From assembly GCA_977006965.1 (NCBI GenBank), contig OZ345385.1, forward strand, positions 806,001 to 870,000: a stretch of DNA of 64,000 nucleotides. The letters run 5' to 3'. Below, one piece after another: positions 50,714-59,618 of the stretch (positions are counted from its first letter, which is position 1; every line of letters begins with the position of its first letter). This stretch comes from Phymatolithon calcareum. Taxonomy: Eukaryota > Rhodophyta > Florideophyceae > Hapalidiales. Position numbers and translations under genes: made by a program. The notes under the pieces were generated by a model that searched no databases, had not been told where the DNA came from, and saw only the letters and a program-made list of their open reading frames with translations.

Positions 50714-51716
50714 AATCGGAAAAAGGTGTGGTATCAAAGAAGAGGCGATTAGAAGAGACAGTCGAAGTCTGGAAAGAGGTTGAAGAAGGCGTTGGTAAAC
50801 GAAGGTGTCACTGGTGTCACTACATGCTATGATAAGCTGAACAAGTATGAAGAGAAACACACGTGTATGGGCCCTCCCTCGCCGCAAACCAAGGTGTGGA
50901 GCTGGTTAGAATCCTTCGCAAGGATCGTCAACCGACCATTCAAGATTGTGGGTCATGCCGGACGCAAATGAATTTCTCTCGGGCGTCAGGACATTTGTAT
51001 CGAAATTCAAGAATCTCGCCGAGGAAGTGGACGTGGTTGCAACTCAAAGCACTAGGCAGCGGGAAGTTTTTCTCTTCACTCAAGTGAAGATTGGAAACTT
51101 TGTAACCGAGGTCCACGACATCGAAGCTGCAATGAATAGACTCTCGGAACGAGTCCAAAATTTTGAAGAAGGAGATTACAGAGATGGCAAACTACTACGG
51201 CGCACCAAGCGATTAGTAGGGAGTTGAAGCAATGTGTTAGTCCCGTTGGCGATTTCATTTTACTCAATAAATGAGGTACGATTCCTCCTTTTTCAACTCA
51301 TCATGAGTGGTGTATCACCGCAATTTATGTAACACAACCTATAGGTACCAAGCTCTTTTGCTTGTTTGTGCTACCAGCTCACTCAAGCATTCAACCTGCA
51401 GCTTGTATTCTTCCGAACTCAATGTCTTTGCTGCAGAGCTCTATCGGTTTGGATCAAGAATAACACATCATGTCAAGGGGAAGGAAAGAATATGGCTGGA
51501 CCTCTCGATCCACAGTGCCCGGCGTGCGCACGGACAGCGATACCTCAACAGCTCCCCAACGCTCTGTGTCTTCCATGCCTCTGATCCCCGTACCCTCAGT
51601 GTCATCAACATCCTCTGCGTCCGATCTTCCCGTGTCACTCCATCCCTCTGTACCCGTGCCCTCAGCATCGTCCGACCTCGAGACGCAAGCACCCTCTGTG
51701 ACATTACCGTTTGCGG
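50696..51716 (+). repeat. Left arm of a long inverted repeat
   Basis: This stretch is repeated in reverse at 52560-55112 with only scattered mismatches (for example GATAAGCTG against GATAATCTG). The left arm is continuous. The right arm contains a 1.53-kb insertion. The unpaired spacer between the arms is about 843 bp (51717-52559). Confidence 0.93.
50780..51225 (+). pseudogene. Coiled-coil protein in the left arm, frameshifted
   Basis: Blocks: KKALVNEGVTGVTTCYDKLN, SPQTKVWSWLESFARIVNRP, then in another frame WVMPDANEFLSGVRTFVSKF, STRQREVFLFTQVKIGNF and EVHDIEAAMNRLSERVQN. A one-base change after VQN spoils the end in this arm, whereas the right arm reads NLNKEITEMANYYGAPSD and a stop. The two copies therefore define a small helical protein. 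Its family is unknown to me; it may be a transposon accessory protein. Confidence 0.5.
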
Positions 51717-52032
51717 CCGCTTTGTTCGGGCCCCTGCGCAACTCAGATGGCATCGGCTCCGCACATGTGCTCCCCATGCTCCCAGCCTCTCGACAGAAGC
51801 GATGGGAGGATCTCCCGAAGCCCGAAGCTCTTTTCCGAAGAAGGTATCGAAGCGGAAGAGGTCCTGTGAGTTTGACGAATCTATTCGCAAATTATATTGT
51901 ACTGTTGTGGGCTATTTTCACAGTGTTGATGACACTGAGCAGAAATCCCTCGCTGACAAAGTGTGCAAACTCGCTGATGACTTAAAAAGTTTGGGAGAGG
52001 GAAAGAGAAAGCGCTACAATATAAATAAATGA
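51470..52032 (+). pseudogene. Ser/Pro-rich ORF spanning the arm and spacer
   Basis: ATG 51470 (MSRGRKEYGWTSRSTVPGVR) leads into a Ser/Pro/Val-rich stretch (IPVPSVSSTSSASDLPVSLH). Another frame ends with SKRKRSCEFDESIRKLYCTV, DDTEQKSLADKVCKLADDL and KRKRYNINK before a TGA at 52030-52032. The join lies near 51840. The right arm holds only the first 80 codons, so the left locus seems to be the fuller copy. Function unknown. Confidence 0.45.
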
Positions 52033-52559
52033 TTCCGCCCCCTCTTTCAGTGGGCCGAGGCAAGTAGGATCGGACATGTTCGGAGTTATAATTAAGTGAT
52101 TTTATTGAGAAGGCACTATGTGTCCCAACTTGAGGCAAGTCGGTACCTTTCTAAGCATAAGCTCAACTGTTGAACATACACTTAGAAGGGTGCCCTATCT
52201 AAACGTCACGATGATTCTACACGAGTAACCGCACGGAGATCATGCCTGCTACTTCTGCAAAGGGATCTTGCGTCTCGCACGAGGGCATTTTGCCCCCGAG
52301 ACGCACTTTCTGGACGCTACAATTGTTGCAGTGACACTGGAGGTGGTCTATTTTCAAGACGTCTTACATGAGCTTTCCCAATGACAATAGCATTGTTTCG
52401 AGGACCTGCTCTTTTGATGCTGCAGAATGATCCGATTACTGCATTTAGAGCGTACTAACCCTGCTCATGTCGGGCGTTCGGAAATTATCTTGAGCTGAAA
52501 CTTGGGCAAGGAGAACGGTGCTGAGATAATGTTAAAACCGTCAAGGTTGAGTTCTTCTA
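52033..52559. other. Spacer side of the inverted repeat, nothing recognised
   Basis: No gene or second repeat seen. Confidence 0.4.
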
Positions 52560-53045
52560 TCCGCAAACGGTAATGTCACAGAGGGTGCTTGCGTCTCGAG
52601 GTCGGACGATGCTGAGGGCACGGGCACAGAGGGATGGAGTGACACGGGAAGATCGGACGCAGAGGATGTTGATGACACTGAGGGTACGGGGATCAAAGGC
52701 ATGGAAGACACAGAGCGTTGGGGCGCTGTTGAGGTATCGCTGTCCGTGCGCACGCCGGGCACTGTGGATCGAGAGGTCCAGCCATATTCTTTCCTTCCCC
52801 TTGACATGATGTGTTATTCTTGATCCAAACTGCTAGAGCTCTGCAGCAAAGACATTGAGTTCGGAAGAATACAAGCTGCAGGTTGAATGCTTGAGTGAGC
52901 TGGTAGCACAACACGCAAAAGAGCTTGGTACCTATAGGTTGCGTTACATAAATTGCGGTGATACACCACTCATGATGAGTTGAAAAAGGAGGAATCGTAC
53001 CCCATTTATTGAGTAAAATGAAATAGCCAACGGGACTAACACATT

Positions 53046-54575
53046 GGGGCCTTCCTGAAAACCGAAAAACGGGATTTGTGCGTACTAAACCTGTCACTTT
53101 TGGGGCACCTGTTCCGTTTTGTGTAGTCGCAAACGCAGTTTTTCTCACTAGAGCCACCCCCAAGTGAGAAAAATTTGGTACCGTCCCAAAACGAGATTTA
53201 CAGTGAATTGGGGACAGCTGGCACCCCCCTCTCTGAAACTTGTTCCTTCCACGCTCATGTATTTCCATCCCATCGCTTTCGATCAACCCGCTCTCCGACA
53301 TGGGCAGTATTCAAAGCTGCTAGGATTTAGCCTGTGCTTCCACCCATGGCTATTGCATGCTATTGCCTCTTAAGTGCCCTCTTTCTCTCCTTTCGTTCAG
53401 CACGAGCGCGGCACAAGATCTGAGAGCTCACCCAAGGCATTGATGACGAAGATGGGGACAGTAATGATGATGGTGTATCCGCGCGTGAGCGTGAAAACGG
53501 GAACAATTCGTCGCGACAGAAACAGCAGGCCCTCCCGCGTCCCTTGGTGCATCGACGGTAATCTGGAATGTGAAGAGAAACTAGCGATGGTGGAGAGATG
53601 ACAAGTCTTCTCAAGTTGCAGATAGTTCAATATCAAAACCGGCGAGAAGGGGAGCGCATGGATCGTGCCGAACAGCGAGAGGAAGAGTGGAAAGAGTGTG
53701 CAGAGCAGTGAGAGGAAGAGCGGAAAGAACGTGCAGAACAGATAGCGGAGGAGAGAGCGAGGCGTGAGCGAGCGGATAAGAGGCATGATCAATTAATGCA
53801 AATGATGATGGTTTGCCTCAACAAGAAAAATTGAGCGTTGAAGCTCTTAGCTTCAATCCTATTTTACGAATGTCGTGTGATAGTCTAATTGTAGAATGAA
53901 TAAACCGATGCTCAAGTCATGGTTGCTCTTGAAAAACGAACGTTTTAAATTGACGCTCAGCCGCTGCACACACTCCCACCACGGAGAATACTGGATATGC
54001 TCTCGACTGTGACGATTAAGCAGGCCAGTACAACTCTAAATCTTTGGTGGCGTCTCTGAATTTTTGTCGTGTATTCGTTCGGTCATCTCCCAGAAACCAA
54101 ACATCGGTAAAGAGGAATTTTGAGATCCTAATCACCCCCAAACAGACTGTTAGCTTCTACACTAAGTTGCGGCATAAACGTGGTAAGAATTTGGTTCATC
54201 CCAACAAGACTCGCCCTCAAATTGAACAAATAAACGACCCGAAAAGCACAGCAAACGCCGCACTCATGTTCTTACGTGCATGTGTGAGCGTGAAATGAGA
54301 GATGTGGCGCAGAATGGTCGGCTAGCGTTGGATCTGGGTGGCCATTTTCTGTTCTGCTTGCACGGCTCGACCGTTTTGCCAGCATGTACTGATTCCATCC
54401 AAGATGCTAGAAGTGGAAAGTTCCAACCCACTTCCGCGGTGGGAATTACAGTCATTAGTGCCAATAACGCGCGCAAAATTTTGTGTTTCAGATCACACAG
54501 GGGTTAAAAAGCACAAAAATCAGTCGCGCTCTCCCCAAATACGTCGCGTCTTATTCTGTGTTTCAAGAAGGCCCC
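53046..54575 (+). mobile_element. PIF/Harbinger-like element, non-autonomous (1530 bp)
   Basis: Terminal inverted repeats GGGGCCTTCCTGAAA (left) and GGGGCCTTCTTGAAA (complement of right) differ at one base. Comparison with the uninterrupted left arm shows that ATT is duplicated on insertion (53043-53045 and 54576-54578). A 3-bp target and GGG-type ends fit PIF/Harbinger, although those usually duplicate TWA. The interior has a tail of a Myb-like accessory protein but no DDE nuclease that I can find. Confidence 0.8.
53410..53834 (+). pseudogene. C-terminal part of a Myb/SANT-type transposon accessory protein
   Basis: In shifted frames: DDEDGDSNDDGVSARERE, then REGERMDRAEQREEEWKECA, one stop, EERKERAEQIAEERARRERA and DQLMQMMMVCLNKKN followed by a TGA. 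An acidic linker followed by an Arg/Glu-rich coiled coil and a Met-rich end is typical of the second protein encoded by Harbinger-type elements. The DNA-binding domain itself is not visible. Confidence 0.45.
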
Positions 54576-55112
54576 ATTGTTTCAACTCCCTACTAATCGC
54601 TTGGTGCGCCGTAGTAGTTTGCCATCTCTGTAATCTCCTTATTCAAATTTTGGACTCGTTCCGAGAGTCTATTCATTGCAGCTTCGATGTCGTGGACCTC
54701 GGTTACAAAGTTTCCAATCTTCACTTGAGTGAAGAGAAAAACTTCCCGCTGCCTAGTGCTTTGAGTTGCAACCACGTCCACTTCCTCGGCGAGATTCTTG
54801 AATTCCGATACAAATGTCCTGACGCCCGAGAGAAATTCATTTGCGTCCGGCATGACCCACAAACTTGAATGGTCGGTTGACGATCTTTGCGAAGGATTCT
54901 AACCAGCTCCACACCTTGGTTTGCGGCGAGGGAGGGCCCATACACGTGTGTTTCTCTTCATACTTGTTCAGATTATCATAGCATGTAGTGACACCAGTTA
55001 CACCTTCGTTTACCAACGCCTTCTTCAACCTCTTTCCGGACTTGGGCTGTATATTCTAATCGCCTCTTCTTTGATACCACACCTTTTTCCGATTGTTGCA
55101 ACCAGGGGAAAG

Positions 55113-55291
55113 TTAGACGGGAACAAACGCAGAGGGGTTGTTATACCACATTTTCTGGACAGCTGCATTTCGAGTTCGTATGAAACAAAAAATAGTAAAT
55201 TGGAATCGTTTCAATTGAGAGCTGGAGCAGTAACAAAATTGCTGTAAGTCGTGAGCAAACATCGGTTTAAGCCGCTGTATCGGTCGCTCTC
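55113..55291. other. Short spacer
   Basis: No feature recognised. Confidence 0.3.
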
Positions 55292-55299
55292 GTGCCTGG

Positions 55300-55729
55300 A
55301 TACGTTTTGAGGAGAGAAATAACGAAAATTAACGGTCATTGGTGGAACGAGAACCCTGGTGCACGAATCGGTGTGACGGCGCTGCTTGTGCGCCTTTCAC
55401 GAGTTTTGACGTTTTTATTAATAAAAACGTTTGGCCTCGGGCTGAAGGAAATGCTTCTCCCAGGCGAGAAAATGATCGCGGATGGCGGCTACTGCGACGA
55501 GAGCTGCGACTACAACGCCGGGCAAGGCGATACAGCTCCCCCTCCTCTTCATGCATATTGTCGAGCCAGACATGAGACCCTAAATCGCCGTTTCAAGCAG
55601 TTTGGTGCTGTTGGGCAACGGTTTCGCCATGATGTGGAGCGCCACGCTGTTTGTTTCCACGCTTTTGCCAATCTGGCTCAAATTATGATAGAAAATGACG
55701 ATCCGCTGTTCCGAGTTAGTATTGATTAA
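55300..55729 (+). pseudogene. DDE transposase fragment (DDE_Tnp4-like), C-terminal
   Basis: The frame reads LLPGEKMIADGGYCDESCDY, RARHETLNRRFKQFGAVGQR, FRHDVERHAVCFHAFANLAQ and IMIENDDPLF, ending at TAA 55727-55729. The combination 'E...ADGGY', 'RHE..N.R.KQF', 'FRHD...H...F.A' is that of the last third of a DDE-type transposase widespread in protist genomes, with the final catalytic acid in RHE. The catalytic aspartates upstream are missing. It lies outside the right arm of the inverted repeat; whether it belonged to the Harbinger-like element is unclear. Confidence 0.72.
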
Positions 55730-55909
55730 AAACTTCTGCTATGATATATCGGTTTCTTGCAGCCCCGAAGTTTCAAAATTTAATGCCAATGTTCTGGAAT
55801 TCGAGGACACAAGTGAGTTGAAAAACTGAACTACTGCGATTTCCCGCATCCCCCTGTACCCAATACGAATGATGGACAAAGCGCTTCGGGAACACATTCT
55901 GACGCCCCG

Positions 55910-56266
55910 ATGAGTTCTAACTGTTCCGAGGTCATCGCCTCTGCTGCCGTGCGCAGTATCCCCCCTTCCTCTTTCCCAGATAATGGGGCACTAGCGAGAA
56001 CGACAATTATTCTGAGATGGCTAGCTTCGTTTGGACTAGCGTCGGACGCCCCCTATCTTGTTAGCGAAATGCTCAATGCTACAGAGTGGTGGGACGATGC
56101 CGGTGAAGGAGGTAAGAAGAAACGAAGACGATTGGCCCCCACACCGTCGGAGGACACTGCAGCGGACAATGAGAAATGCGCCCGCGAGTTTGTGGTCAGG
56201 CTTATTAAGCGCAATATGCTTCGATGGGGGTCGTTGGGTCGGTCAGAAGGAAGGAAGGTTCTGTAA
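55910..56266 (+). CDS. Unrecognised ORF (118 aa)
   Basis: Open frame with ILRWLASFGLASDAPYLVSE, GGKKKRRRLAPTPSEDTA and EFVVRLIKRNMLRW. It has helical blocks and a basic, nuclear-signal-like stretch. It is followed in another frame by the 248-aa ORF 18 bp later, and may be the front part of the same gene. No family recognised. Confidence 0.4.
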   Translation: MSSNCSEVIASAAVRSIPPSSFPDNGALARTTIILRWLASFGLASDAPYLVSEMLNATEWWDDAGEGGKKKRRRLAPTPSEDTAADNEKCAREFVVRLIKRNMLRWGSLGRSEGRKVL

Positions 56267-56284
56267 AGTGAAGTAGGGTATCTT

Positions 56285-57031
56285 ATGGAACATGTGGAGA
56301 ATATTGGTCATGCTCGCGCGAGGGCGGAGGGATTTGAGTTTTTGTTCGCTGCAGAATCGCAATTTGGGAATGGGGGCGCGTCAAGCATCCCATTGTCTGT
56401 GGGCGGTACCACGTGGGATGTGAACGGAACCGAAACGTGCGGTGCAAGTGTGGCAGAAATGGACGCGAAGAATAGTGAGCTGTTCAAGGATTTAATGAAA
56501 GCGTTTCCATGCCTACGTGTCAAATTGAAGTGCAAGCGATACGCGCGAAGATCGATTCAAGATTGTGATGAGAGATATCCTGAATTCCACCATCCAAACC
56601 TTCATTTTCAGGTAACGGAAGAATGTCACTTGATCCGCACGTCAGTGCAAGTTTTGATAGGTTCGTGCAAGCTGAAAACTTTTGCGACTGCAATGAGAGG
56701 ATCAATTTATTCTCTTCGCACGGCTCTCATTCTAGCGATCGGAATACGCGCACTGATAGTGAATGCGTCGTGTGGTGATCTATCAGAAATAGAAAGACGC
56801 GCACTTGGGCGCGTTCAGCATGTACTTTTGGCGAAAGGAGAGCTAGACAAGGCGTCAGTGATGATGTACAATGACAAGAAAAAGGACGGGGTCGGTATCC
56901 TGGATCGCGAGCGCACGGCGAAACTAGAAATGATTTGGGAGAAGAATATCGAGGCGAAAAATACTCAGCAGTTAAGAATGCGTGAGCACGCAGCTGCGGA
57001 GCGCGCTTCAGGAGAGCCTCCTAGTCACTGA
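56285..57031 (+). CDS. Unrecognised ORF (248 aa)
   Basis: The frame is open from ATG 56285 to TGA 57029-57031. A possible membrane-like helix (SLRTALILAIGIRALIVNA) is followed by a charged helical C-terminus (ERRALGRVQHVLLAKGELDK, LEMIWEKNIEAKNTQQLRMR, EHAAAERASGEPPSH). The length and compositional coherence suggest real coding. I recognise no family or motif. It may be a protein of the neighbouring transposon-rich block. Confidence 0.45.
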   Translation: MEHVENIGHARARAEGFEFLFAAESQFGNGGASSIPLSVGGTTWDVNGTETCGASVAEMDAKNSELFKDLMKAFPCLRVKLKCKRYARRSIQDCDERYPEFHHPNLHFQVTEECHLIRTSVQVLIGSCKLKTFATAMRGSIYSLRTALILAIGIRALIVNASCGDLSEIERRALGRVQHVLLAKGELDKASVMMYNDKKKDGVGILDRERTAKLEMIWEKNIEAKNTQQLRMREHAAAERASGEPPSH

Positions 57032-57238
57032 GAAGGACAGGAAAGTGTTCTTGTCAATGCACCCAGTGTTTCTATTTCAGAAGAGCAAAGTAATGACTTC
57101 ACGGGGTGAGGGACGTACTTGAAGTATAGTACCCTGTGCTTCGGTTCTGATTGAAAATCTTGTTTAGCTTTGAGGTTGACAGTGTGTATGGGAGGCTAGG
57201 AAAGCTCGGTTTTGTCAATTTATTGTCATGTATTGCGT

Positions 57239-57661
57239 TCACTTCGAAGTGCTTAAAATCTGTTTTAGAAACATGTTCTCTGGTTGTAGTCGCGTTTTGA
57301 AAATCTTATCTGTCGTTGAGATGAGCTTAAAAGTCCGAAGAACAACAGCACGGAAATATGATCGCACATATCCAGGAACCATCTCCGCTGACGAATTAGA
57401 TGGGTAAGGGCTATCCTTGCTTCGCTCCCATGATAAAGCGAAAGACCGACGCTCCCAAGGCTCTCGGTTGAGATCTGAAGCAAATTGATTTCCCCGCTCT
57501 TTCTCTAATTCTCGCTGAGCCATGTTTCGCATAGCAGTGGATGTGCTCTCCCTTCTGAGAGTAAATCCGGACTCCCAAGTTGGGCTAGACCAGCGTGTTG
57601 TGCATTGGAAAAGCATGGGCACGAGGTCATCTCCCGGGGATCTTAGTTTACTAGATCTCAA
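57239..57661 (-). CDS. Unrecognised ORF (140 aa)
   Basis: The frame reads LVPMLFQCTTRWSSPTWESG, then REPWERRSFALSWERS and VPGYVRSYFRAVVLRTFKLI. It is basic and aromatic-rich. It lies just downstream of the 282-aa minus-strand ORF and may continue it in another frame. No known family. Confidence 0.3.
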   Translation of the reverse strand: MRSSKLRSPGDDLVPMLFQCTTRWSSPTWESGFTLRRESTSTAMRNMAQRELEKERGNQFASDLNREPWERRSFALSWERSKDSPYPSNSSAEMVPGYVRSYFRAVVLRTFKLISTTDKIFKTRLQPENMFLKQILSTSK

Positions 57662-57722
57662 AATTTCTCGTCGCGTTCGCGGAGCATTATGGACTGTCTA
57701 GATTGCATTCGGACTTTGGTGC

Positions 57723-58571
57723 TCAATGACAACGCCGAGCACCATCACAGCTCGCACCTTTTTTCCGAAGATTTGTTTTCTGCTGGTACACACCTGCCTC
57801 GCGAGGTCTTGGGGACACGTTTAGAACTTCGCAGAGATCACTGTAGGATTTGAACACGATATCAAGCCTTGAAATTTGCTGAGTATCTGAGTGGAGCACA
57901 TAGAACATAGAAGGAAGAACAGTACACTTAATCGACCTCGAACTTGATGCCATCGCCACTATTCGCTGAAACTCATATAGTGAGCAATCAGACCGTTGAG
58001 ATCGTACTAATAGTTCAATGATAGAGTTCGCGGCACAGAGGTGTCGCAGGCTTGCTGAAAAATGCTTGTTTGAATTCTCTCTCGCAAACATAACAGCACG
58101 TTTCATGGCACGCGATTCTTTCGTTTCGATTGATTGGCTCCTGCGTGCAAGCTCAGAGACTAAGCCTTTTTCCGCCCTCGCGATGTCAGCGATTACGTCA
58201 TCCAACCTTCGAGACATTACCAGATACTCTTCTTGAAGCTCAATTATACTTTCAATTCCATTATCCGAGAGCGTAGTTAATTTTCCTGACAGTGCAGTCC
58301 GGAGTAGAGGACCTGCAGGATTCTCCTGCAATTCAGGGAAACGGTTTTTTGATCTGTCGATAGGCGGTAGACTGGCGAAAGCGGGTGGATTCACTGGCGA
58401 ATTGCTAACCTGTGCCGAGCACGATGAAGAACGGCGATGTTCGGGGAGGTCATTGCCCGTAGAGGCGTGAGATCGTTTTCCATTCCTCATCGTTCGCAGA
58501 GGAGAAGGAAAACTTAGTTGATGATCTGAAGAAGCTCCAAAGGGTGGCATCGAACGACCACGAATATCCAA
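57723..58571 (-). CDS. Unknown 282-aa protein
   Basis: The frame is open from ATG 58571. A Ser/Pro/Arg-rich N-terminus (residues 1-75) is followed by a helical, coiled-coil-like core (TTLSDNGIESIIELQEEYLV, RRLDDVIADIARAEKGLVSE, RRSQSIETKESRAMKRAVMF). A second helical half (SLRHLCAANSIIELLVRSQR, CSLYEFQRIVAMASSS) ends in a basic tail. No family recognised. The perfect 54-bp palindrome at 58627-58680 lies about 55 bp upstream of the start and may be part of its 5-prime region. Confidence 0.5.
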   Translation of the reverse strand: MDIRGRSMPPFGASSDHQLSFPSPLRTMRNGKRSHASTGNDLPEHRRSSSCSAQVSNSPVNPPAFASLPPIDRSKNRFPELQENPAGPLLRTALSGKLTTLSDNGIESIIELQEEYLVMSRRLDDVIADIARAEKGLVSELARRSQSIETKESRAMKRAVMFARENSNKHFSASLRHLCAANSIIELLVRSQRSDCSLYEFQRIVAMASSSRSIKCTVLPSMFYVLHSDTQQISRLDIVFKSYSDLCEVLNVSPRPREAGVYQQKTNLRKKGASCDGARRCH

Positions 58572-58626
58572 GGCAGTAGTAGGCGCGACTTATTCTGCGT
58601 AGGCATATCAGACAGGAATATGTGTA

Positions 58627-58680
58627 CATACGTACTCGATCACCGACATCTCTAGAGATGTCGGTGATCGAGTACGTATG
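58627..58680. repeat. 54-bp perfect palindrome
   Basis: CATACGTACTCGATCACCGA continues to CATCTC-TA-GAGATG and back without mismatch or loop. It is self-complementary over its full length. Confidence 0.98.
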
Positions 58681-58798
58681 CTTCACACAGATCTATGCGA
58701 AGTTAATATTAGAAATCGAAACATACGTACTGTGTATACATATTTACGATCTGACACATAACGCTTGAACTTCTGTTTAGCACTTCCGGCACAGAAGC

Positions 58799-59133
58799 GT
58801 TTACGTACGTAATGGATTCGCCTCAGTTTTTCAAAGAGTCTCTCCACGGTCGCTGATATACTATGGTCGGCAAGATGAATTGTCTAGATATGTCGTCATA
58901 GACAGGTAGTAATATGCCCAATATGAGATAGCTTTATGTGATATATGATGGGGGAGCAACTGTTCAGCATTTCTCGCAGGTAATTGTTTACATACGTAAT
59001 GGATTCGCATCATTTTTTAAAGAGTCTCTCCACGGTCGTTGATATGCAATGGTTCTCCAGACGAATTGTCTAGATAAGTCGTCATTGACAGGCAGTACTA
59101 TGCACAATATAAGATAGCTGTATATATGGTGGA
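58799..59133. repeat. Tandem duplication, 187-bp unit (two copies)
   Basis: TACGTAATGGATTCGC, AAAGAGTCTCTCCACGGTCG, AATTGTCTAGATA and AATATGAGATAGCT (copy 1, from 58799) recur in order from 58986 with about 15 percent differences. No coding content. Confidence 0.9.
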
Positions 59134-59282
59134 GAGAAAATTCGTCATGGAATTCTGTGACGAATTGAACACCCGTCCAATCGATATTTTACAATCGAGG
59201 GTAGCACTTCAGTGCCACCCTCGAACGTATGATAGCAAATAAGACTTTGTCCCACACCCATACATCTGCGATCCCTAATTGT

Positions 59283-59420
59283 ATACAGCGCCACCTGGTT
59301 TGGTCCGCATTATTATGCGGACTTCTTTTGCCATCGACTGTGCCACCTTGCTTGGTCCGCGCTCATCTGCGCACTGCTACCGCCATCTACAGCGCAACTT
59401 TGCTTTATCCGCGTTATTTT
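59283..59420. repeat. 52-bp minisatellite (about 2.7 copies)
   Basis: GCCACCTGGTTTGGTCCGC (59290), GCCACCTTGCTTGGTCCGC (59342) and GCAACTTTGCTTTATCCGC (59394) are spaced by 52 bp. CCGCATTATTATGCGG in the first copy is a small hairpin. Confidence 0.9.
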
Positions 59421-59618
59421 TAAAAGTTGTTTATTTCGTTTGGAGCCTCTCACTCCACAATTTCATCCACGTTTTTGCGATCAAACGCCCTATCGCTTCA
59501 TCTTCAAATCACGTGCAATCCACGAAGTTCTATTTTCTACGGCAATTAGGATACATTCCCTCGAACGACGTTCGGGGTCTTCTGCGTACTTTTTCCAAGC
59601 CTACATGAGTCAGTTTCA

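Larger units (their letters stand above)
52560..55112 (-). repeat. Right arm of the long inverted repeat (split)
   Basis: 52560-53045 pairs with 51230-51716, and 54576-55112 pairs with 50696-51232. The break coincides with the ends of a PIF/Harbinger-like insertion. Minus-strand frames here repeat those of the left arm, for example MSRGRKEYGWTSRSTVPGVR from 52807 and WVMPDANEFLSGVRTFVSEF from 54862. Confidence 0.93.
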
